Part shown: positions 55,642 to 64,000 of the stretch, in pieces
Position numbering within the stretch: the first letter of the stretch is position 1
How the letters are laid out: each line of letters begins with the position of its first letter
Source of the DNA: Bombardia bombarda
Taxonomy: Eukaryota > Ascomycota > Sordariomycetes > Sordariales > Lasiosphaeriaceae
Direction of reading: 5' to 3'
Assembly (NCBI GenBank): GCA_030512295.1
Contig: JAULSR010000003.1
Span: 2,728,001-2,792,000, forward strand
DNA: 64,000 nucleotides
Position numbers and translations under genes: made by a program
The notes under the pieces: model-generated
Databases searched by the model: none
What the model was told of the DNA's origin: nothing
What the model saw: the letters and a program-made list of their open reading frames with translations, nothing else

Positions 55642-57337
55642 ATGGCCGCGCAAAAGGGTTCCAAGCCGCCATTCTGGCTCGGGTGAGTGTGCTCTGTTCC
55701 ATCATTCATTTCGTCATTCCCATCCTATAGACAACCCATATTCGTTCGTGATCCCTATCCCTATCCCTGTCCTGACCTGATATATTTCTCATGTGATCTA
55801 GGGGAGCTGCAGCATCTATGGCTGTATGTTTCAGTAAGTCGAGCCTGTATCAACAGTATCAACAGACAGTACCAGTGAGTCTGAACCTCATATCTACCTG
55901 GCTGACACCATCTCAGCCCACCCAATAGACCAAACAAAGTAGTATGTACACCACCCTCCCCTCCGCTCCAGTCTCCAACCGTTTCCCCGCAATGACCCAA
56001 GTACAGCACCTACATGCCGGCATCCCAAGTCCTGACTGACCACACCCAGCCGGATGCAAGTCCTCCACTCTCGAACCACCATGCTCTCGACATTATACCG
56101 CTTCGCCATCCGCGACGGCAAGTCCTCCACCACACCAATCCCAATCCAAGATAATAGCCAAAACTGACAGCCCCAAAAAGGAATCACCTCCCTCTGGTCC
56201 GGCCTCTCCGCTTCCATCCTGCGCCAATCCACCTACTCCACCGCCCGCTTCGGCCTATACAACTTCCTCTCCCGCCAGCTCCAGCAACAGTCCGGCACAT
56301 TCGCCCTCCCACCCACCACCTCCACCATCCTCTGCGCCGGCGTGGCGGGCGGCCTGGCCGGCATGCTCGGAAACCCGACGGAGGTAAGCCGGAAGTCGGA
56401 CTCGGCCCCCTCCCTCCTTCCCTTAAATCCGGCATCCACGCTCGCTCGGTGCCATACCATTCCCCAGTCCCTAAATCCGCCACAACCATCCCCCATTCCA
56501 CCCCCACCCTGTTCCCAGCTGATAAGCTTGTTTTGCGAATGCGCGAAATTCAGGTCGTCCTCGTCCGCATGTGCGCCGACGGCGCAAAGCCACTCCCCGA
56601 GCGCTTCGCCTACCCCAATGCCGCGACCGGCCTCTATCGCATCTGGAAGGACGAAGGTCTCGCAGTCTTTGGGCGCGGTCTGTCTGCGAATGTGGTTAGA
56701 AGTGTCTTGATGAGTAAGCCGGACCCCAAATCAACTGAACCAACCAGCTTGTGAAACGGATGAAGCTTACCAGTTCAAACACAGACGTGTCTCAAATAGC
56801 ACCGTAAGTGCGCTAACTTGCAGAGACTACCCCCCCGCCACCACCACCATCACAATACTAAACTGTGTCCCATGCCTGCTACAGGTATGCCGCTGCGAAG
56901 CGAGCGCTGCTTACACGCACCACCCTGCAGGACGACATCCGAACGCATACGCTCGCGTCGCTTTTCGCTGGCACCGTGGCGACGACGGCCTGTGCCCCTG
57001 CTGATGTTTTAAAGAGTAGAATACAAAGCGCCTCCAAAGGCTCAACTGTATGCGTGCTTCCACACCTTCTTCCGTAAAGTCTCCTGACCAGCCTTTAGGT
57101 AATGCAAGTTGTCAGGGAAGGACTCAGAACAGAAGGGCCGTGGTTCCTCATGAAGGGGTGGACCCCAGCTTGGCTAAGATTAACGTAGGTGGTGAATCTT
57201 TCCTCCCTCATATATCAGCAGAACTGACCATGTCGGCGCGGTGCAGACCGCATACCGTTCTCACATTCGTCTTTATGGAAAAGCTTCATGAGCTCGTAAA
57301 GCTCTCGGCTGCATCACGGGTCCGTGCGATAGCTTAG
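55642..57337 (+). CDS. DIC1: Mitochondrial carrier, probable dicarboxylate carrier, ten exons
   Basis: Inner-membrane exchanger of dicarboxylates (malate, succinate) with phosphate (role of the family). Exons: 55642-55682, 55802-55833, 55917-55941, 56050-56117, 56181-56383, 56554-56713, 56785-56803, 56885-57047, 57099-57184 and 57247-57337; 888 nt, 295 residues, typical length. The three carrier repeats are visible: THPIDQTKYRMQ (PxDxxK), GNPTEVVLVRM and CAPADVLKSRI. Also RDGITSLWSGLSASILRQ, YSTARFGLYN and TVLTFVFMEKL. The fourth intron (56118-56180) begins GCAAGT (GC-AG). Exon 7 is only 19 nt. Exon 3 could use an earlier donor at 55939, but the GTATGT donor at 55942 restores the conserved Lys. 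The stop lies nine bases from the stop of the convergent regulator gene. Gene symbol by family resemblance. Confidence 0.9.
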
Positions 57338-57346
57338 ATTAGATGA

Positions 57347-60110
57347 TCAAGTTCCAAAGTCGGGTAGATTAGACCAGTTAAGCCAGTCCAGCGCGGCAGC
57401 ATCGTCCCATGGGTACATGCTCAAGGCCGGATCAAACTCATTGTTGACCCTGCTCAACGCCTCCACGATCTGGTCGTCAGACATGGACGAGAACTGGACT
57501 GGCTCGGACCAAATCGGTGGCTCCAGGAAACCCGAGACCGGCGGGTTGGTCATCGTGTCTGGGACGCTGAATCCAGTCTGAGAATTATTGCGCTGGAATG
57601 GTGCCGGTTGGTGTGGTGATAGCGTTTCCACTATGGCTCGCGGCCTGGCTGTGGATTCGGCCGACGATGCTGCTTGCTTCACAATGTATTTTAGATATTT
57701 GCCGTACAATGCCGACATACCGTTCCGATGCTTTGTTGCTGAACCGATGTGCTCTAAGACGTCCGCCGTTTCTTCGATTAGTGTTCTGACGCTGGGCGCC
57801 AGGTTCGAACTTCCTGCGAGCTGGCCGCTGAGTCGGAGAGCAAAACAGGCCGCAAAGGATATCATGATTGCCGTGTTATTGGGCATGCTGGAGAGCTGCC
57901 CTTCGCCCTGGATTGCGGCGCGCATGACGTTGAGCGCTGACGACAGGCCGGCCGCGTGGAAAAAGTGCCGCACTTCCGTCGGGGCCGTGGGGTGATTAAT
58001 GACGCTGCTGTAGATGGATAACCGGGTGTGGGTTACTAATATCTGCACGTATGGCGGCAAACGATGCTCTATCGCCAGTCAGTACTCGGAGTTGGGGTGT
58101 TGAAAAGACCGTGTCTTGACTCACGAGACCCTGTGCCGATGGAAATACCCCATTTGGCGTGCCACTCGTGAAAGAATTTGTCGACCGTGATTTGTATTCT
58201 AGCCTCTCGTCAGAAACTAGGTTTCCCAGCTGTCGGGGAGGAACACTTACGACTGTGCAATGATTGCGCCGTCTGCCAACGTCTCGCGAGATTTATCGCA
58301 GACTGCGCGAATAGAAGTAAACAAGCCGTCCTAAAGGTTGAGTCAACAACTGCCATTTGGTCCCAAACAGTGAAACCTACCAAATCTCGTCGGAGGACAG
58401 CCATAGAAACTAAGTGTCCATCCATGGTGTCGGCAATGTTGGATAGATGCCACTGGTCACACCCCTTCAATATAGGGGTGAGAGGAACCGTATAGCTCCT
58501 ACCTCGTGCGAGACACATGCTAAAACGCCGCTTAGTGACAAAATCCAAGTCCAGTTGACAGCGTGACATACCCTCTTTCGAGCACAAACAACGCAATCCA
58601 GCACCGTTCTCGCCGGCGCAGCAGTCGTCGGCCCAACTCGGAATCCGGGTCCAGATCACCAAAGGCGTCCAGAGAGAGCGCAACTTTCGGGTCGATACAA
58701 TCAGCGCGGGCGATGCTTACGTGGTGGCCGTCTTTTATGGATGCTAATGGCACTATAATCTTGTGTAACGATAGGTCCAGTGCCATGGTTGTTGCCATGG
58801 AGACATACCAGCACGTCTCGTCATCAGTGCTGTGTTTCCCCGGAAACATCCACGGCACATTGACCATGAAGGCGAGCACGATTTCTACCGAGCGGTAGCG
58901 GTCTACCATGATTCGGTTTACCAATGTCTTGCAGTGGTTTGACAGCCTCCTCGACAGGGCTGAGGCATTTGGCATGAATAGTGCCGCTGCGGCGGCGATT
59001 GAGGTGAACAGGAAGGCGGACCGAGCCCGGGTGAATGCAGGGGTATAAAGCACCGGGTCTAAACCCCAGCGGGTGTGGGCGAGGTTCTGGTGAAAGCTTT
59101 TGGTTCCCAGGTGTCAACGAGCCCTCTCCAGTGGTTGAGGGACATGGCAGTACTCACAATGAAAAGAGAGAGTCTGCCTCTTCTGCTGTGACCAGACCGA
59201 GGTCAATGGGGTCCAGGTCTGGCCCAGTGTCGAGACTGAACTGAGCGAGCTTAAAGAACCTCTCCGCCTCAGAGATCTTGTCGTTCTGTTTACTTTGGCG
59301 GGCGCGTTGGTGAGACGCCGCCTCGGCAGCGTTATGGTCGATGCCTGTCTTGGGCGAGACGTGCAGGTCAGAGGCGCGGGCCAGGAGTTGAAGGGGATTC
59401 TCGGCGTCGTCAACAGCAAGACTCTCTTCGGCAACATGGCTCTGGGACGGTGTGGACGCATGAGGCGCGCTCATTCCGTCCTGGTCAGAGCCAGAGCTAT
59501 CGCCTGCGTCGGAAGAGGCGTCGGGCAGCATGATGTCGCTGCGGCTCGACGTCTGCCTCACATGGCCGAGCCTGCTCGACTGGCTGTGGCCGGGCTCACC
59601 CACGGAACCATCTGAGCCGGATCCTAGAAGGGCTTTAAGCTCCGAGACAGCCTTGGCCGCCTCGATGCCTTGGGTGCCGGGACCTGAGCGCCTCACGGCC
59701 TGCTCCACCTGGTGCAGCGCCTTTTCCAGCCCGGTGCGCTTGCTAGAGCCAGGATTAGCATGTTGTGTGTCTTCTCTAAACAAGACCTGAACTTACTTCT
59801 TGACGCCCTTGCGACGGCCCACGTGGAAGTCAGGGCGCACACACTGCACGCCCAATTGCAAGCAGCGTTGGCAGCGCTCGTCGCCCTGGACGCGGCCCTT
59901 TTCGCACTTAATCTTTGAGCGCCTGCAGACGAGACAGGCGGCTGCGCGGCGGCTGTTGTGGTCCTTGAGCGACTCTCGGCCACCGCCACCGTCTGACTTC
60001 AGGTGGTTGCTGTGATCCATTGGCGGCAGCGGTGGCAATGACATGGACATGGACATGGGGAACGATGGATGAGGACGCCCGTCGTGGAGGCTCTCGCCCT
60101 TCAATTCCAT
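57347..60110 (-). CDS. Zn(II)2Cys6 transcription factor with fungal-specific TF domain
   Basis: Nuclear regulator. Exons in coding order: 59797-60110, 59158-59742, 58572-59096, 58381-58519, 58251-58330, 58125-58198 and 57347-58068; 2439 nt, 812 residues, all phases consistent. The binuclear zinc cluster is AACLVCRRSKIKCEKGRVQG followed by CQRCLQLGVQC, then the linker RRKGVKNKRTGLEKALHQVE (coiled-coil dimerisation start). A Ser/Asp-rich disordered stretch follows to residue about 280. The middle homology region then reads FFHQNLAHTRWGLDP, SRRLSNHCKTLVNRIM, RCWIALFVLERG and GRSYTVPLTPILKGCDQWHL. The C-terminus is acidic and Pro/Trp-containing (DDAAALDWLNWSNLPDF), a plausible activation domain. 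The second cluster spacing (ERCQRC after a longer loop) is slightly wider than the commonest form. ATG 60056 is an alternative start. Targets unknown. Confidence 0.93.
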
Positions 60111-60998
60111 TCCTCCCGTCTGTCTTCCCTAGACTGCGAAGGGCGGGTAGGTTATTCCGATTGGATTGGATGGTTTAATTGTTTGTGGCGGGCAGGTGAG
60201 GGGATGGAGCCTCGGGTTCCCGGCGCGGGCCAAGGTACGCCAACAAGCCTGGAAGACTGGGCGGCAGCCTGCAAGCAGCTGCTGCAAAGCGCCCTCCAAC
60301 CACAGCTAGCCAGCCCGGTCGCGCCTGCAAAAACACCCCTAGACCCGAGAGCTCCTTCCCAACCAGACCACCCATTCAGTGGTTGAGGGTGCTGAATGGG
60401 GAAGCTAGCCCCACCAAAGAACGCCACCAAATCGTTAACAGCTGTCAGTTTTGCTCTACCAGGTGGCGATGGAACATCCTCTGAGCGCGGAAGCCCCTTT
60501 TCCGTACGCATTCAACCAAGGTATTCAAGTACCTGCCCAAATACCCCTATCAACATCACTCACTGCTACCGGTACTTGCGACAATCGCCCATCAAAGAGT
60601 AAGGTGACAGGTGAGGAGATAATTCGGAAGTGCTACCCGGCCTCACACACAGACGTCGCACAGAGTGGCATTACACAGTCCCACCTCCCTAGATAATTAG
60701 CGTTGCCTGGCCCATTTACCCGCCTGCTGCACAAGCCGATTGGCTTTGCCTCATTCCGTCGTGGCTGAACGTTACTTCTGGATATTCTGGGCCACCGTAA
60801 CCTTGAGAGCCACTGACTGCCCTGGGCAGATTTGGCTGTCTAATTTCACGCGCGTCTCTGGTTGGCATTTATTAGCTCAAGAGTTACAGTGCTTGTTGTT
60901 GGGACTAAAGGTACGTTGTAAAAAAAAAAACACTCGCTTCAATTCGCCATTTGTACTCCAATCATACATTATTTACACAACACCACGACCGAGTGCCA
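60111..60998. other. Intergenic region
   Basis: Upstream region of the transcription factor and 3' flank of the phosphatase gene. Short frames at 60152-60511 (minus) and 60740-61219 (plus) lack support. A ten-A run lies at about 60920-60930. Confidence 0.5.
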
Positions 60999-62390
60999 TT
61001 ACCACAGCCCCCTCTTCCCGACCACCGTCCCATTCCCAACCTTGGGATCCGTATAAATGGTCAACACATCCGTCGAATTCCCATAGTCCACCCCGCACTT
61101 GTCCGAAAACCCGCCAAACAGCGCCGCCCGGCCCTGCACATACCCCTCGAACCCTGCCCTCGAGCAGCTCGTCCCGGGCCCGTCATCGCAGTCGGGCAGC
61201 TCCTGCGGCGCGCTGTTGACCAACACCCTATAATACTCGCCATCCTCAAACCCATAGCTGCCCGAACAATTCAGCCGCTCAATCGCAATGTTGCCCAAAA
61301 ACGGCAGGATCCGCGAGCTCTTCCACGCCCTGCGATGATTGATCTTGTCCAGCGGCATCGTCTCGTTAATCCTGTCCGCACTTCCGCCAAACTCCGAATT
61401 GTTGAACAGCCCCATGGCGACGAGCACCGTGGGCGGCAGCTCGCGGTGCGTGAAGCTGATGTACAGGTCCTGCGCGGCCTCGTCGGCGAGCAGCAGGTCG
61501 GCGGTGGCGTTGAGCCAGGGCAGGCCGATGACGCCGGCGGCGGGGCTGCCGTAGCCCGTGTTGTAGTGGTACTGGATATCGGCCGTGTACTCCCAGCCGA
61601 GCCAGTCGTCGGGCGAGAAGAGGTCGAGGTCGCAGAAGGGCGAGCTGCCGCGGATGACGGACTCGTAGCCGCACATCTCCATCATGCCGTAGACGTCCTT
61701 GGCGGTGAAGTTGAAGCTGGGCACGAGCGCGTTGAGGCGCGCCGTGATGGGCCGCGCAAAGACCTCGAGGAAGGCCGAGGATTGGTCGCTGCCGGCGGAG
61801 GAGGAGTAGGCCGGACAGGCCTTGTAGGGGGTGAGGTTGTCGGCGCCGCCTTCTTCGGACTCGTAGATGGGGACGACGTTGATAGTGTTGTCATCCAGCT
61901 CGAAGCCTCTGACGAGTGCCTGGGCGGACTTGTAGGTGCGCTCGGCGGAGGAGGTCCATACGCGCTGCGGCAGGCGCAGGGTTGGGTATCGGAAGCTCAT
62001 GCTCACACCGAGCTCGGTGGCCTCGAGACGGCCCACGCGGGTTAGGAGCTCCTCTTCAGCGTCGGAGAAGGGCGGGCTCCAGTTGGCGAGAAAGCTGAGG
62101 GAGGGGACTTTGGACCAGTCGATGCCGGTGTGGTTCTCCCACTTGGCGACGAAGGGCTCGATGTACTCCTCGTTGTCAAAGTCGTTGGCGTAGATGGCGG
62201 CATGGCGTGAGAGGTATGCCGCGCGCGTGACGGAGCATCCTTGGGGAGCAGAGGGTGAGGTCGGCGGGTCTTGGGGCTCGAAGTAGGGGCTGACGCCGCC
62301 GAGGTGCTCGAGGGGGCTGAAGGTGTAGGTTGAGTAGAGGGTTGTTGCTGATGCTAAAGATAGCAGGGGGAGGAGGTGCAGGGGCATCAT
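60999..62390 (-). CDS. Secreted histidine acid phosphatase (phytase-like), atypical active-site motif
   Basis: Extracellular phosphomonoesterase-type protein of the histidine phosphatase clan (branch 2). Single exon, 463 residues from ATG 62390; signal peptide MMPLHLLPLLSLASA. The active-site position reads AAYLSRHAAIYANDFDNEEY: RH is kept, but the usual RHGxRxP continuation is not (Gly is Ala, the second Arg is Ile). The C-terminal HD position reads SFTHRELPPTVLVAMGLFN (His-Arg-Glu in place of His-Asp). SSAERTYKSAQALVRGF and EMCGYESVIRGSSPFCDLD are typical family elements, with conserved cysteines and at least six N-glycosylation sequons. These changes resemble a fungal subfamily. ATG 62438 or 62507 are alternatives but would bury the signal peptide. 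Confidence 0.88.
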   Translation of the reverse strand: MMPLHLLPLLSLASATTLYSTYTFSPLEHLGGVSPYFEPQDPPTSPSAPQGCSVTRAAYLSRHAAIYANDFDNEEYIEPFVAKWENHTGIDWSKVPSLSFLANWSPPFSDAEEELLTRVGRLEATELGVSMSFRYPTLRLPQRVWTSSAERTYKSAQALVRGFELDDNTINVVPIYESEEGGADNLTPYKACPAYSSSAGSDQSSAFLEVFARPITARLNALVPSFNFTAKDVYGMMEMCGYESVIRGSSPFCDLDLFSPDDWLGWEYTADIQYHYNTGYGSPAAGVIGLPWLNATADLLLADEAAQDLYISFTHRELPPTVLVAMGLFNNSEFGGSADRINETMPLDKINHRRAWKSSRILPFLGNIAIERLNCSGSYGFEDGEYYRVLVNSAPQELPDCDDGPGTSCSRAGFEGYVQGRAALFGGFSDKCGVDYGNSTDVLTIYTDPKVGNGTVVGKRGLW

Positions 62391-64000
62391 GATGAAGATC
62401 TTGAATGGAAGAATATGGTAGGATAAGGAAGTGGCCATGTTGTTGGGGTGCTGTTTTGTTATTGTAGGCAAGCACCGCCAAGCAAGCAGGGCACAGCTAC
62501 CTACCATAAGCAGATCTAAGGGCCATCAATAGCGGAGTTGTAATAAGAGTCCACTGCTTGCGAGTCACGAAGGATAAAAGGTCCAGCCATGTTTGCTTTT
62601 CATTCATTGGCCAAGGAGGATGTTGGCCTGGTAATTCAGTCTCCACTGGGAGCTCCCGTACCTGACATTCAGGGGTCCGACCTTGCCGACGTCACTCCTG
62701 ATCTCATTAATTATGGGCTCTTGGGCAAATTCCTGTTCCTAGATGGAATCCCGCACTTTCTCTCCACTGCCAGTGAAGGCCCTTCTGGCAAAATAATGTC
62801 CAATTGGTATTTGAAGGTGGTCTTGAAGGTGTGTAGACCTTTGAAAGTTCAATAATCCATTGCTCAGTGGGAATTGGTTCGGGAATGGAAAAGACGAGAC
62901 TTTCTCGTCAGGCTATTGCGGCGGCAGTTCCGAGAGCTAAGCTTTGCGTGCGTTCCCCGCCTTTTTCCAAAAAGCTCAGGAACATTAGTGCTAGGGCCAA
63001 ATGACGTAACCACAGTGATAGTGTGGGGTACGTGATCCCTAACTGTGATTGAGCCAGCAGAAACAGGAGAGTGTGCAATGGCAGAGCAAGATAAAAACAA
63101 GATAGAAGTACAGTATCTGAGTGGAAGACCAAGCGTATGATTAGACCAATTGACATATATCAATTGCCTTTAATGGATGGAAGACAATTGGAGTTTGATA
63201 ATCTGCACATTTTATACCATTTGGATGTCAAGGAATTGGAATGGTGTACCAACCATGAGGAACACCTGAATGTGGTGTCTCGTCGTCCGAGGCAGTTGAG
63301 GACTACTAGTCGAATGGATATCTGCCTTGATGTAGGCAACTTAGCGTTTGACAGTATTGCTTAGCATGCCCCTTGAAAGGAATGAGACAGGGTAATCTTG
63401 TTGGCGACACCGATGCGGGCCAGCAAGAGGTTGAACCGTTGAAAGAGCTGAACTGCACTAAGTAAGCTTGAAAAATAATTTGGTCAATTGGCACGGCCGC
63501 TCAGTGTACCAGATGATAGTGTGTCCATATGTTTTAGTGCAAAGGTGTGCTGTCTTGAGCTATCGCTCTAACAGTGGAGAATAGGTCCAGCTGTTGTGCA
63601 TTGAAAATTTGCTTCATCCCAAATTGCGGACAGACAAGAGGGACGCGTCCAACGTTTCTTTTTCTAGATGCTGGAAGTGGCGTTCGTTAGCGTGTTTGCT
63701 GCCTCACGCGCCTGAAAACATCGCTAGGAGTCAAAAGGTAGATGTGCTTATCAATTCCTATAAATATTTCGAGAATGCAGTCAACTGTTTAGGTTCATCG
63801 AAATCACCGTCTCCAGAAAACAAAAACACCATTTGCTCACTTTTGATCATGTACAGATGGAGCTGGGAAGCTGGAATGTCTGAGTGCCGACAGCTTGGGT
63901 CGCAGGACGCCAATTTAGTAGCGACCCACCTGCCAGGCGCGATACTACAGGGGACCGCGGGGCCCTGGACGCGGACGCGGACGCGACTTCCAGGCCTGTC
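62391..64000. other. Right-end region with no supported gene
   Basis: Contains an open frame at 62589-62855 (plus, 88 codons) and others without domain, signal peptide or splice support. The last 30 bases hold a GGACGC repeat (about 63966-63986). Confidence 0.45.

Noticed and set aside
60951..62045. 364-codon plus-strand open frame
   Set aside because: Antisense shadow of the histidine acid phosphatase.
62589..62855. 88-codon open frame on the plus strand
   Set aside because: Looks weakly protein-like but no family, splice site or signal supports it.

Overview
This 64 kb window looks like nuclear DNA of a filamentous ascomycete. The evidence is dense genes on both strands; short introns of about 40-120 nt with GTRNGT-type donors, CTRAC-like branch points and YAG acceptors; two PTH11/SAT4-type rhodopsin-domain receptors; a 2EXR-domain protein; a Zn(II)2Cys6 regulator; several MFS and OPT transporters; and two eukaryotic tRNA genes. 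There is no operon structure, origin, CRISPR array or intact transposon. The class (perhaps Sordariomycetes) is an inference from gene content. Exon models were built by hand from splice signals, reading phase and family knowledge. Where all exons summed to a multiple of three with conserved motifs restored, confidence is high.

Layout. 1-0.8 kb: 3' end of a cytochrome P450 with a 26-nt microexon. 2.3-4.9 kb: OPT oligopeptide transporter. 5.3-6.5 kb: zinc-type quinone oxidoreductase with a 3' frameshift. 7.5-8.6 kb: Ala/Thr-rich secreted protein. 8.6-11.4 kb: gene-poor. 11.4-12.4 kb: 2EXR protein. 12.8-13.3 kb: membrane protein fragment with a frameshift. 13.4-18.5 kb: what looks like a decaying hydroxyquinol (aromatic) catabolic cluster, with a broken FAD phenol-hydroxylase-type monooxygenase, an intact maleylacetate reductase, a truncated intradiol dioxygenase and an intact MFS transporter. 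18.5-22.7 kb: gene-poor, with an initiator tRNA-Met. 22.7-27.5 kb: a PTH11-type receptor and a seven-exon DHA2 MFS transporter. 28.8-32.6 kb: a frameshifted sulfotransferase-like gene, a shortened rhodopsin-domain protein and a P450 tail relic. 33.1-37.6 kb: DPH2 (diphthamide synthesis) and two small membrane proteins. 38.5-42.0 kb: a GPI-type fasciclin protein and a mitochondrial beta-carbonic anhydrase. 43.6 kb: intron-containing tRNA-Pro. 44.4-50 kb: secreted protein, alpha/beta hydrolase and a ten-exon allantoate-permease-type MFS transporter. 51-57.3 kb: mitochondrial SCOT, an AhpD-like protein and a ten-exon mitochondrial dicarboxylate carrier. 57.3-62.4 kb: Zn2Cys6 transcription factor and secreted histidine acid phosphatase. 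62.4-64 kb: nothing clear.

How genes may work together. Maleylacetate reductase makes 3-oxoadipate, and a SCOT-family CoA transferase could take that onward in mitochondria, but the upstream ring hydroxylase and ring-cleaving enzyme here are pseudogenes. The remaining genes look like ordinary neighbours with independent roles.

Themes worth following are the relic aromatic cluster; three introns that are a multiple of three long and contain no stop, so retention would give longer proteins; two GC-AG introns; microexons; a receptor missing its fifth and sixth membrane helices; and three frameshifts, two of them at C/G runs, that may be assembly errors. I did not find a clearly new biological system.
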